A stretch of DNA of 64,000 bases from Viola odorata. Its lineage: Eukaryota > Streptophyta > Magnoliopsida > Malpighiales > Violaceae. Position numbers and translations under genes: made by a program. Below, in pieces: positions 24,475 to 37,300 of the stretch. The notes under the pieces are model-generated. The model ran no database searches and was not told the origin of the DNA. It was given only the letters and a program-made list of their open reading frames with translations. The stretch spans positions 27,985,523 through 28,049,522 of the forward strand of contig OY829543.1 of the NCBI GenBank assembly GCA_963691705.1, read 5' to 3'. Positions within the stretch are counted from its first letter, which is position 1; every line of letters starts with the position of its first letter.

Positions 24475-27400
24475 TGGTGATGCATACCTCTCCTATGTAG
24501 GTACTATGTGTGACATTCGCAAAGGAATGGAGCGCGCAAATTAGAGGACGAATCCATTTAAAGAGGGAGGAGACGATATGAGCATGAGGGCTCACTCTTA
24601 TCCACGTGAAGACCTCAAGGCTAGGCCGCGCAGGCCATTAGGAACGCCACGCCAAGTCCTCGCAAACCATGAAGACATCCGCGCCCCAAGCGCGCCAACC
24701 CTAGCATCCCATGAAGTCCCAGCGCCTAAGCCATCCGAGGCCTTGCGCTAGCTCTCCAATCCCATCTCTTCATGCCCGCGGTCAAGGCCTTGAGGGAAGT
24801 GTAGTTTAGGGTTGTTTCTTGTAATAATTCCCAAGCCTACTCTACGCCCATGGGTGAAAATTCCTTGTCTTTTGACGTCTACGGACTTATTTTTACAACA
24901 TCGCTTTGTGTTACCTTTTAGTTATTTTCCAACCTTTTTCCATAGTGTTGATGCATACCTCTCCTATGTAGGTACTATGTGTGACATTCGCAAAGGAATG
25001 GAGTGCGCAGATTCGAGGACGAATCCATTTGAAGAGGGAGGAGATGATACGAGCATGAGGACTCTCACTCGTATCCACGTGTAGACCTCACGGATAGGCC
25101 GCACAAGGCATGAGGAATGCCGCGCCAAGTCCTCGCAAACCATGAAGACATGCGCGCACCAGGCGCGCCAACCCTAGCATCCCATGAAGTCCCCTCGCCT
25201 AAGCCATCCGAGGCCTTGCGATAGCTCTCCAATCCCATCTTTTCAAGCCCGCGGTCAAGGCCTTAAGGGAAGTGTAGTTTAGGGTTGTTTCTTGTAATAA
25301 TTCCCAAGCCTACTCTTCTCCCATAGGAGAAAATTCCTTGTTTTTTGAAGTCTACGGACTTATTTTCACAACATGGCTTTGAGTTACCTTTTAATTATTT
25401 TCCAACCCTTTTCCATAGTGGTGATGCATACCTCTCCTATGTAGGTACTATGTGTGACATTCGCAAAGGAATGGAGCGCGCAAATTAGAGGACGAATCCA
25501 TTTAAAGAGGGAGGAGACGATATGAGCATGAGGGCTCACTCTTATCCACGTGAAGACCTCAAGGCTAGGCCGCGCAGGCCATTAGGAACGCCACGCCAAG
25601 TCCTCGCAAACCATGAAGACATCCGCGCCCCAAGCGCGCCAACCCTAGCATCCCATGAAGTCCCAGCGCCTAAGCCATCCGAGGCCTTGCGCTAGCTCTC
25701 CAATCCCATCTCTTCATGCCCGCGGTCAAGGCCTTAAGGGAAGTGTAGTTTAGGGTTGTTTCTTGTAATAATTCCCAAGCCTACTCTACGCCCATGGGAG
25801 AAAATTCCTTGTCTTTTGCAGTCTACGGACTTATTTTTACAACATCTCTTTGTGTTACCTTTTAGTTATTTTCCAAGCCTTTTCCATAGTGTTGATGCAT
25901 ACCTCTCCTATGTAGGTACTATGTGTGGCATTCGCAAAGGAATGGAGTGCGCAGATTCGAGGACGAATCCATTTGAAGAGGGAGGAGATGATACGAGCAT
26001 GAGGGCTCTCACTCATATCCACGTGAAGACCTCACGGATAGGCCGCGCAAGCCATGAGGAATGCCGCGCCAAGTCCTCGCAAACCATGAAGACATGCGCG
26101 CACCAGGCGCGCCAACCCTAGCATCCCATGAAGTCCCCTCGCCTAAGCCATCCGAGGCCTTGCGATAGCTCTCCAATCCCATCTTTTGAAGCCCGCAGTC
26201 AAGGCCTTAAGGGAAGTGTAATTTAGGGTTGTTTCTTGTAATAATTCCCAAGCCTACTCTTCAGCCATGGGAGAAAATTCCTTGTCTTTTGAAGTCTACG
26301 GGCTTATTTTCACAACATCGCTTTGAGTTACCTTTTAATTATTTTCCAACCCTTTTCCATAGTGTTGATGCATACCTCTCCTATGTAGGTACTATGTGTG
26401 ACATTCGCAAGGGAATGGAGTGCGCAGATTCGAGGACGAATCCATTTGAAGAGGGAGGAGATGATACGAGCATGAGGACTCTCACTCGTATCCACGTGTA
26501 GACCTCACGGATAGGCCGCACAAGGCATGAGGAATGCCGCGCCAAGTCCTCGCAAACCATGAAGACATGCGCGCACCAGGCGCGCCAACCCTAGCATCCC
26601 ATGAAGTCCCCTCGCCTAAGCCATCCGAGGCCTTGCGATAGCTCTCCAATCCCATCTTTTCAAGCCCGCGGTCAAGGCCTTAAGGGAAGTGTAGTTTAGG
26701 GTTGTTTCTTGTAATAATTCCCAAGCCTACTCTTCTCCCATAGGAGAAAATTCCTTGTTTTTTGAAGTCTACGGACTTATTTTCACAACATGGCTTTGAG
26801 TTACCTTTTAATTATTTTCCAACCCTTTTCCATAGTGGTGATGCATACCTCTCCTATGTAGGTACTATGTGTGACATTCGCAAAGGAATGGAGCGCGCAA
26901 ATTAGAGGACGAATCCATTTAAAGAGGGAGGAGACGATATCAGCATGAGGGCTCACTCTTATCCACGTGAAGACCTCAAGGCTAGGCCGCGCAGGCCATT
27001 AGGAACGCCACGCCAAGTCCTCGCAAACCATGAAGACATCCGCGCCCCAAGCGCGCCAACCCTAGCATCCCATGAAGTCCCAGCGCCTAAGCCATCCGAG
27101 GCCTTGCGCTAGCTCTCCAATCCCATCTCTTCATGCCCGCGGTCAAGGCCTTAAGGGAAGTGTAGTTTAGGGTTGTTTCTTGTAATAATTCCCAAGCCTA
27201 CTCTACGCCCATGGGAGAAAATTCCTTGTCTTTTGCAGTCTACAGACTTATTTTTACAACATCTCTTTGTGTTACCTTTTAGTTATTTTCCAAGCCTTTT
27301 CCATAGTGTTGATGCATACCTCTCCTATGTAGGTACTATGTGTGGCATTCGCAAAGGAATGGAGTGCGCAGATTCGAGGACGAATCCATTTGAAGAGGGA

Positions 27401-29243
27401 GGAGATGATACGAGCATGAGGGCTCTCACTCATATCCACGTGAAGACCTCACGGATAGGCCGCGCAAGCCATGAGGAATGCCGCGCCAAGTCCTCGCAAA
27501 CCATGAAGACATGCGCGCACCAGGCGCGCCAACCCTAGCATCCCATGAAGTCCCCTCCCCTAAGCCATCCGAGGCCTTGCGATAGCTCTCCAATCCCATC
27601 TTTTGAAGCCCGCAGTCAAGGCCTTGCGATAGCTGTCCAATCCCATCTTTTGAAGCCCGCAGTCAAGGCCTTAAGGGAAGTGTAGTTTAGGGTTGTTTCT
27701 TGTAATAATTCCCAAGCCTACTCTTCGCCCATGGGAGAAAATTCCTTGTCTTTTGGCGTCTACGGACTTATTTTTACAACATCGCTTTGAGTTACCTTTT
27801 AGTTATTTTCCAACCCTTTTCCATAGTGTTGATGCATACCTCTCCTATGTAGGAACTATGTGTGACATTCGCAAAGGAATGGAGTGCGCAGATTCGAGGA
27901 CGAATCCATTTGAAGAGGGAGGAGATGATACGAGCATGAGGACTCTCACTCGTATCCACGTGAAGACCTCACGGATAGGCCGCGCAAGCCATGAGGAATG
28001 CCGCGCCAAGTCCTAGCAAACCATGAAGACATGCGCGCACCAGGCGCGCCAACCCTAGCATCCCATAAAGTCCCCTCGCCTAAGCCATCCGAGGCCTTGC
28101 GATAGCTCTCCAATCCCATCTTTTGAAGCCCGCAGTCAAGGCCTTAAGGGAAGTGTAGTTTAGGGTTATTTCTTGTAATAATTCCCAAGCCTACTCTTCC
28201 CCCATGGGAGAAAATTCCTTGTCTTTTGACGTCTACGGACTTATTTTTACAACATCGCTTTGTGTTACCTTTTAGTTATTTTCCAACCATTTTCCATAGT
28301 GTTGATGCATACCTCTCCTATGTAGGTACTATGTGTGACATTCGCAAAGGAATGGAGCGCGCAAATTAGAGGACGAATCCATTTAAAGAGGGAGGAGACG
28401 ATATGAGCATGAGGGCTCACTCTTATCCACGTGAAGACCTCAAGGCTAGGCCGCGCAGGCCATTAGGAACGCCACGCCAAGTCCTCGCAAACCATGAAGA
28501 CATCCGCGCCCCAAGCGCGCCAACCCTAGCATCCCATGAAGTCCCAGCGCCTAAGCCATCCGAGGCCTTGCGCTAGCTCTCCAATCCCATCTCTTCATGC
28601 CCGCGGTCAAGGCCTTAAGGGAAGTGTAGTTTAGGGTTGTTTCTTGTAATAATTCCCAAGCCTACTCTTCGCCCATGGGAGAAAATTCCTTGTCTTTTGC
28701 AGTCTACGGACTTATTTTTACAACATCGCTTTGTGTTACCTTTTAGTTATTTTCCAACCCTTTTCCATAGTGTTGATGCATACCTCTCCTATGTAGGTAC
28801 TATGTGTGGCATTCGCAAAGGAATGGAGTGCGCAGATTCGAGGACGAATCCGTTTGAAGAGGGAGGAGATGATACGAGCATGAGGGCTCTCACTCATATC
28901 CACGTGAAGACCTCACGGATAGGCCGCGCAAGCCATGAGGAATGCCGCGCCAAGTCCTCGCAAACCATGAAGACATGCGCGCACCAGGCGCGCCAACCCT
29001 AGCATCCCATGAAGTCCCCTCGCCTAAGCCATCCGAGGCCTTGCGATAGCTCTCCAATCCCATTTTTTGAAGCCCGCAGTCAAGGCCTTATGGGAAGTGT
29101 AGTTTAGGGTTGTTTCTTGTAATAATTCCCAAGCCTACTCTTCAGCCATGGGAGAAAATTCCTTGTCTTTTGACGTCTACGGACTTATTTTTACAACATC
29201 GCTTTGAGTTACCTTTTAGTTATTTTCCAACCCTTTTCCATAG
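24475..29243 (+). repeat. 4769-bp decamer HOR, copy 1
   Basis: About ten monomers from the middle of 24341 to the middle of 29110. Private readings shared with copy 2 are GATATCAGC (near 26937), TCTACAGAC (near 27239), AGCTGTCCAATCC (near 27632) and CTTCCCCCATGGG (near 28196). Both edges fall in the same stretch of the monomer, as expected for unequal crossover; they are known to within about 25 bp. Confidence 0.9.
27173..27692 (+). repeat. 520-bp monomer variant (2 of 7)
   Basis: The 47-bp duplication lies at 27577-27623 and 27624-27670. The second copy carries the private change AGCTGTCC, shared only with the monomer at 31942. Confidence 0.95.
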
Positions 29244-29580
29244 TGGTGATGCATACCTCTCCTATGTAGGTACTATGTGTGACATTCGCAAAGGAATGGA
29301 GCGCGCAAATTAGAGGACGAATCCATTTAAAGAGGGAGGAGACGATATGAGCATGAGGGCTCACTCTTATCCACGTGAAGACCTCAAGGCTAGGCCGCGC
29401 AGGCCATTAGGAACGCCACGCCAAGTCCTCGCAAACCATGAAGACATCCGCGCCCCAAGCGCGCCAACCCTAGCATCCCATGAAGTCCCAGCGCCTAAGC
29501 CATCCGAGGCCTTGCGCTAGCTCTCCAATCCCATCTCTTCATGCCCGCGGTCAAGGCCTTGAGGGAAGTGTAGTTTAGGG
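29110..29580 (+). repeat. Hybrid monomer at decamer junction
   Basis: The first part (TTCAGCCATGGG, GACGTCTACGG, TTTTAGTTATT) matches monomer 33879. From about 29244 (TAGTGGTGATG, AATTAGAGG, GACGATATGAGC) it matches B monomer 24341. This is the expected joint product of an unequal exchange inside a monomer. Confidence 0.85.
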
Positions 29581-32500
29581 TTGTTTCTTGTAATAATTCC
29601 CAAGCCTACTCTACGCCCATGGGTGAAAATTCCTTGTCTTTTGACGTCTACGGACTTATTTTTACAACATCGCTTTGTGTTACCTTTTAGTTATTTTCCA
29701 ACCTTTTTCCATAGTGTTGATGCATACCTCTCCTATGTAGGTACTATGTGTGACATTCGCAAAGGAATGGAGTGCGCAGATTCGAGGACGAATCCATTTG
29801 AAGAGGGAGGAGATGATACGAGCATGAGGACTCTCACTCGTATCCACGTGTAGACCTCACGGATAGGCCGCACAAGGCATGAGGAATGCCGCGCCAAGTC
29901 CTCGCAAACCATGAAGACATGCGCGCACCAGGCGCGCCAACCCTAGCATCCCATGAAGTCCCCTCGCCTAAGCCATCCGAGGCCTTGCGATAGCTCTCCA
30001 ATCCCATCTTTTCAAGCCCGCGGTCAAGGCCTTAAGGGAAGTGTAGTTTAGGGTTGTTTCTTGTAATAATTCCCAAGCCTACTCTTCTCCCATAGGAGAA
30101 AATTCCTTGTTTTTTGAAGTCTACGGACTTATTTTCACAACATGGCTTTGAGTTACCTTTTAATTATTTTCCAACCCTTTTCCATAGTGGTGATGCATAC
30201 CTCTCCTATGTAGGTACTATGTGTGACATTCGCAAAGGAATGGAGCGCGCAAATTAGAGGACGAATCCATTTAAAGAGGGAGGAGACGATATGAGCATGA
30301 GGGCTCACTCTTATCCACGTGAAGACCTCAAGGCTAGGCCGCGCAGGCCATTAGGAACGCCACGCCAAGTCCTCGCAAACCATGAAGACATCCGCGCCCC
30401 AAGCGCGCCAACCCTAGCATCCCATGAAGTCCCAGCGCCTAAGCCATCCGAGGCCTTGCGCTAGCTCTCCAATCCCATCTCTTCATGCCCGCGGTCAAGG
30501 CCTTAAGGGAAGTGTAGTTTAGGGTTGTTTCTTGTAATAATTCCCAAGCCTACTCTACGCCCATGGGAGAAAATTCCTTGTCTTTTGCAGTCTACGGACT
30601 TATTTTTACAACATCTCTTTGTGTTACCTTTTAGTTATTTTCCAAGCCTTTTCCATAGTGTTGATGCATACCTCTCCTATGTAGGTACTATGTGTGGCAT
30701 TCGCAAAGGAATGGAGTGCGCAGATTCGAGGACGAATCCATTTGAAGAGGGAGGAGATGATACGAGCATGAGGGCTCTCACTCATATCCACGTGAAGACC
30801 TCACGGATAGGCCGCGCAAGCCATGAGGAATGCCGCGCCAAGTCCTCGCAAACCATGAAGACATGCGCGCACCAGGCGCGCCAACCCTAGCATCCCATGA
30901 AGTCCCCTCGCCTAAGCCATCCGAGGCCTTGCGATAGCTCTCCAATCCCATCTTTTGAAGCCCGCAGTCAAGGCCTTAAGGGAAGTGTAATTTAGGGTTG
31001 TTTCTTGTAATAATTCCCAAGCCTACTCTTCAGCCATGGGAGAAAATTCCTTGTCTTTTGAAGTCTACGGGCTTATTTTCACAACATCGCTTTGAGTTAC
31101 CTTTTAATTATTTTCCAACCCTTTTCCATAGTGTTGATGCATACCTCTCCTATGTAGGTACTATGTGTGACATTCGCAAGGGAATGGAGTGCGCAGATTC
31201 GAGGACGAATCCATTTGAAGAGGGAGGAGATGATACGAGCATGAGGACTCTCACTCGTATCCACGTGTAGACCTCACGGATAGGCCGCACAAGGCATGAG
31301 GAATGCCGCGCCAAGTCCTCGCAAACCATGAAGACATGCGCGCACCAGGCGCGCCAACCCTAGCATCCCATGAAGTCCCCTCGCCTAAGCCATCCGAGGC
31401 CTTGCGATAGCTCTCCAATCCCATCTTTTCAAGCCCGCGGTCAAGGCCTTAAGGGAAGTGTAGTTTAGGGTTGTTTCTTGTAATAATTCCCAAGCCTACT
31501 CTTCTCCCATAGGAGAAAATTCCTTGTTTTTTGAAGTCTACGGACTTATTTTCACAACATGGCTTTGAGTTACCTTTTAATTATTTTCCAACCCTTTTCC
31601 ATAGTGGTGATGCATACCTCTCCTATGTAGGTACTATGTGTGACATTCGCAAAGGAATGGAGCGCGCAAATTAGAGGACGAATCCATTTAAAGAGGGAGG
31701 AGACGATATCAGCATGAGGGCTCACTCTTATCCACGTGAAGACCTCAAGGCTAGGCCGCGCAGGCCATTAGGAACGCCACGCCAAGTCCTCGCAAACCAT
31801 GAAGACATCCGCGCCCCAAGCGCGCCAACCCTAGCATCCCATGAAGTCCCAGCGCCTAAGCCATCCGAGGCCTTGCGCTAGCTCTCCAATCCCATCTCTT
31901 CATGCCCGCGGTCAAGGCCTTAAGGGAAGTGTAGTTTAGGGTTGTTTCTTGTAATAATTCCCAAGCCTACTCTACGCCCATGGGAGAAAATTCCTTGTCT
32001 TTTGCAGTCTACAGACTTATTTTTACAACATCTCTTTGTGTTACCTTTTAGTTATTTTCCAAGCCTTTTCCATAGTGTTGATGCATACCTCTCCTATGTA
32101 GGTACTATGTGTGGCATTCGCAAAGGAATGGAGTGCGCAGATTCGAGGACGAATCCATTTGAAGAGGGAGGAGATGATACGAGCATGAGGGCTCTCACTC
32201 ATATCCACGTGAAGACCTCACGGATAGGCCGCGCAAGCCATGAGGAATGCCGCGCCAAGTCCTCGCAAACCATGAAGACATGCGCGCACCAGGCGCGCCA
32301 ACCCTAGCATCCCATGAAGTCCCCTCCCCTAAGCCATCCGAGGCCTTGCGATAGCTCTCCAATCCCATCTTTTGAAGCCCGCAGTCAAGGCCTTGCGATA
32401 GCTGTCCAATCCCATCTTTTGAAGCCCGCAGTCAAGGCCTTAAGGGAAGTGTAGTTTAGGGTTGTTTCTTGTAATAATTCCCAAGCCTACTCTTCGCCCA

Positions 32501-34012
32501 TGGGAGAAAATTCCTTGTCTTTTGGCGTCTACGGACTTATTTTTACAACATCGCTTTGAGTTACCTTTTAGTTATTTTCCAACCCTTTTCCATAGTGTTG
32601 ATGCATACCTCTCCTATGTAGGAACTATGTGTGACATTCGCAAAGGAATGGAGTGCGCAGATTCGAGGACGAATCCATTTGAAGAGGGAGGAGATGATAC
32701 GAGCATGAGGACTCTCACTCGTATCCACGTGAAGACCTCACGGATAGGCCGCGCAAGCCATGAGGAATGCCGCGCCAAGTCCTAGCAAACCATGAAGACA
32801 TGCGCGCACCAGGCGCGCCAACCCTAGCATCCCATAAAGTCCCCTCGCCTAAGCCATCCGAGGCCTTGCGATAGCTCTCCAATCCCATCTTTTGAAGCCC
32901 GCAGTCAAGGCCTTAAGGGAAGTGTAGTTTAGGGTTATTTCTTGTAATAATTCCCAAGCCTACTCTTCCCCCATGGGAGAAAATTCCTTGTCTTTTGACG
33001 TCTACGGACTTATTTTTACAACATCGCTTTGTGTTACCTTTTAGTTATTTTCCAACCATTTTCCATAGTGTTGATGCATACCTCTCCTATGTAGGTACTA
33101 TGTGTGACATTCGCAAAGGAATGGAGCGCGCAAATTAGAGGACGAATCCATTTAAAGAGGGAGGAGACGATATGAGCATGAGGGCTCACTCTTATCCACG
33201 TGAAGACCTCAAGGCTAGGCCGCGCAGGCCATTAGGAACGCCACGCCAAGTCCTCGCAAACCATGAAGACATCCGCGCCCCAAGCGCGCCAACCCTAGCA
33301 TCCCATGAAGTCCCAGCGCCTAAGCCATCCGAGGCCTTGCGCTAGCTCTCCAATCCCATCTCTTCATGCCCGCGGTCAAGGCCTTAAGGGAAGTGTAGTT
33401 TAGGGTTGTTTCTTGTAATAATTCCCAAGCCTACTCTTCGCCCATGGGAGAAAATTCCTTGTCTTTTGCAGTCTACGGACTTATTTTTACAACATCGCTT
33501 TGTGTTACCTTTTAGTTATTTTCCAACCCTTTTCCATAGTGTTGATGCATACCTCTCCTATGTAGGTACTATGTGTGGCATTCGCAAAGGAATGGAGTGC
33601 GCAGATTCGAGGACGAATCCGTTTGAAGAGGGAGGAGATGATACGAGCATGAGGGCTCTCACTCATATCCACGTGAAGACCTCACGGATAGGCCGCGCAA
33701 GCCATGAGGAATGCCGCGCCAAGTCCTCGCAAACCATGAAGACATGCGCGCACCAGGCGCGCCAACCCTAGCATCCCATGAAGTCCCCTCGCCTAAGCCA
33801 TCCGAGGCCTTGCGATAGCTCTCCAATCCCATTTTTTGAAGCCCGCAGTCAAGGCCTTATGGGAAGTGTAGTTTAGGGTTGTTTCTTGTAATAATTCCCA
33901 AGCCTACTCTTCAGCCATGGGAGAAAATTCCTTGTCTTTTGACGTCTACGGACTTATTTTTACAACATCGCTTTGAGTTACCTTTTAGTTATTTTCCAAC
34001 CCTTTTCCAGAG
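29244..34012 (+). repeat. 4769-bp decamer HOR, copy 2
   Basis: Repeats copy 1 with a constant 4769-bp offset: GATATCAGC near 31706, TCTACAGAC near 32008, AGCTGTCCAATCC near 32401 and CTTCCCCCATGGG near 32965. I saw very few differences between the copies by eye, suggesting a very recent event or an assembly artefact to exclude. Confidence 0.9.
31942..32461 (+). repeat. 520-bp monomer variant (3 of 7)
   Basis: The 47-bp duplication lies at 32346-32392 and 32393-32439. It is the decamer copy of the 27173 monomer and shares its private changes. Confidence 0.95.
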
Positions 34013-34351
34013 TGTTGATGCATACCTCTCCTATGTAGGAACTATGTGTGACATTCGCAAAGGAATGGAGTGCGCAGATTCGAGGACGAATCCATTTGAA
34101 GAGGGAGGAGATGATACGAGCATGAGGACTCTCACTCGTATCCACGTGAAGACCTCACGGATATGCCGCGCAAGCCATGAGGAATGCCGCGCCAAGTCCT
34201 AGCAAACCATGAAGACATGCGCGCACCAGGCGCGCCAACCCTAGCATCCCATAAAGTCCCCTCGCCTAAGCCATCCGAGGCCTTGCGATAGCTCTCCAAT
34301 CCCATCTTTTCAAGCCCGCGGTCAAGGCCTTAAGGGAAGTGTAGTTTAGGG

Positions 34352-37300
34352 TTGTTTCTTGTAATAATTCCCAAGCCTACTCTTCTCCCATAGGAGAAAA
34401 TTCCTTGTTTTTTGAAGTCTACGGACTTATTTTCACAACATGGCTTTGAGTTACCTTTTAATTATTTTCCAACCCTTTTCCATAGTGGTGATGCATACCT
34501 CTCCTATGTAGGTACTATGTGTGACATTCGCAAAGGAATGGAGCGCGCAAATTAGAGGACGAATCCATTTAAAGAGGGAGGAGACGATATGAGCATGAGG
34601 GCTCACTCTTATCCACGTGAAGACCTCAAGGCTAGGCCGCGCAGGCCATTAGGAACGCCACGCCAAGTCCTCGCAAACCATGAAGACATCCGCGCCCCAA
34701 GCGCGCCAACCCTAGCATCCCATGAAGTCCCAGCGCCTAAGCCATCCGAGGCCTTGCGCTAGCTCTCCAATCCCATCTCTTCATGCCCGCGGTCAAGGCC
34801 TTGAGGGAAGTGTAGTTTAGGGTTGTTTCTTGTAATAATTCCCAAGCCTACTCTACGCCCATGGGTGAAAATTCCTTGTCTTTTGACGTCTACGGACTTA
34901 TTTTTACAACATCGCTTTGTGTTACCTTTTAGTTATTTTCCAACCTTTTTCCATAGTGTTGATGCATACCTCTCCTATGTAGGTACTACGTGTGACATTC
35001 GCAAAGGAATGGAGTGCGCAGATTCGAGGACGAATCCATTTGAAGAGGGAGGAGATGATACGAGCATGAGGACTCTCACTCGTATCCACGTGTAGACCTC
35101 ACGGATAGGCCGCACAAGGCATGAGGAATGCCGCGCCAAGTCCTCGCAAACCATGAAGACATGCGCGCACCAGGCGCGCCAACCCTAGCATCCCATGAAG
35201 TCCCCTCGCCTAAGCCATCCGAGGCCTTGCGATAGCTCTCCAATCCCATCTTTTCAAGCCCGCGGTCAAGGCCTTAAGGGAAGTGTAGTTTAGGGTTGTT
35301 TCTTGTAATAATTCCCAAGCCTACTCTTCTCCCATAGGAGAAAATTCCTTGTTTTTTGAAGTCTACGGACTTATTTTCACAACATGGCTTTGAGTTACCT
35401 TTTAATTATTTTCCAACCCTTTTCCATAGTGGTGATGCATACCTCTCCTATGTAGGTACTATGTGTGACATTCGCAAAGGAATGGAGCGCGCAAATTAGA
35501 GGACGAATCCATTTAAAGAGGGAGGAGACGATATGAGCATGAGGGCTCACTCTTATCCACGTGAAGACCTCAAGGCTAGGCCGCGCAGGCCATTAGGAAC
35601 GCCACGCCAAGTCCTCGCAAACCATGAAGACATCCGCGCCCCAAGCGCGCCAACCCTAGCATCCCATGAAGTCCCAGCGCCTAAGCCATCCGAGGCCTTG
35701 CGCTAGCTCTCCAATCCCATCTCTTCATACCCGCGGTCAAGGCCTTGAGGGAAGTGTAGTTTAGGGTTGTTTCTTGTAATAATTCCCAAGCCTACTCTAC
35801 GCCCATGGGTGAAAATTCCTTGTCTTTTGACGTCTACGGACTTATTTTTACAACATCGCTTTGTGTTACCTTTTAGTTATTTTCCAACCTTTTTCCATAG
35901 TGTTGATGCATACCTCTCCTATGTAGGTACTATGTGTGACATTCGCAAAGGAATGGAGTGCGCAGATTCGAGGACGAATCCATTTGAAGAGGGAGGAGAT
36001 GATACGAGCATGAGGACTCTCACTCGTATCCACGTGTAGACCTCACGGATAGGCCGCACAAGGCATGAGGAATGCCGCGCCAAGTCCTCGCAAACCATGA
36101 AGACATGCGCGCACCAGGCGCGCCAACCCTAGCATCCCATGAAGTCCCCTCGCCTAAGCCATCCGAGGCCTTGCGATAGCTCTCCAATCCCATCTTTTCA
36201 AGCCCGCGGTCAAGGCCTTAAGGGAAGTGTAGTTTAGGGTTGTTTCTTGTAATAATTCCCAAGCCTACTCTTCTCCCATAGGAGAAAATTCCTTGTTTTT
36301 TGAAGTCTACGGACTTATTTTCACAACATGGCTTTGAGTTACCTTTTAATTATTTTCCAACCCTTTTCCATAGTGGTGATGCATACCTCTCCTATGTAGG
36401 TACTATGTGTGACATTCGCAAAGGAATGGAGCGCGCAAATTAGAGGACGAATCCATTTAAAGAGGGAGGAGACGATATGAGCATGAGGGCTCACTCTTAT
36501 CCACGTGAAGACCTCAAGGCTAGGCCGCGCAGGCCATTAGGAACGCCACGCCAAGTCCTCGCAAACCATGAAGACATCCGCGCCCCAAGCGCGCCAACCC
36601 TAGCATCCGATGAAGTCCCAGCGCCTAAGCCATCCGAGGCCTTGCGCTAGCTCTCCAATCCCATCTCTTCATGCCCGCGGTCAAGGCCTTAAGGGAAGTG
36701 TAGTTTAGGGTTGTTTCTTGTAATAATTCCCAAGCCTACTCTACGCCCATGGGAGAAAATTCCTTGTCTTTTGCAGTCTACGGACTTATTTTTACAACAT
36801 CGCTTTGAGTTACCTTTTAATTATTTTCCAACCCTTTTCCATAGTGTTGATGCATACCTCTCCTATGTAGGTACTATGTGTGACATTCGCAAGGGAATGG
36901 AGTGCGCAGATTCGAGGACGAATCCATTTGAAGAGGGAGGAGATGATACGAGCATGAGGACTCTCACTCGTATCCACGTGAAGACCTCACGGATAGGCCG
37001 CGCAAGCCATGAGGAATGCCGGGCCAAGTCCTCGCAAACCATGAAGACATGGGCGTACCAGGCGCGCACCAGGCGCGCCAACCCTAGCATCCCATGAAGT
37101 CCCCTCGCCTAAGCCATCCGAGGCCTTGTGCTAGCTCTCCGATCCCATCTCTTCAAGCCCGCGGTCAAAGCCTTAAGGGAAGTGTAGTTTAGGGTTGTTT
37201 CTTGTAATAATTCCCAACCCTACTCTTCGCCCATGGGAGAAAATTCCTTGTCTTTTGAAGTCTACGGACTTATTTTTACAACATCACTTTGTGTTACCTT

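Larger units (their letters stand above)
24341..34351 (+). repeat. Satellite block V, tandemly duplicated decamer
   Basis: Twenty-one monomers starting at 24341, 24812, 25285, 25756, 26229, 26702, 27173, 27693, 28166, 28637, 29110, 29581, 30054, 30525, 30998, 31471, 31942, 32462, 32935, 33406 and 33879. The spacing series 473-471-473-473-471-520-473-471-473 from 24812 is repeated exactly from 29581. Confidence 0.92.
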
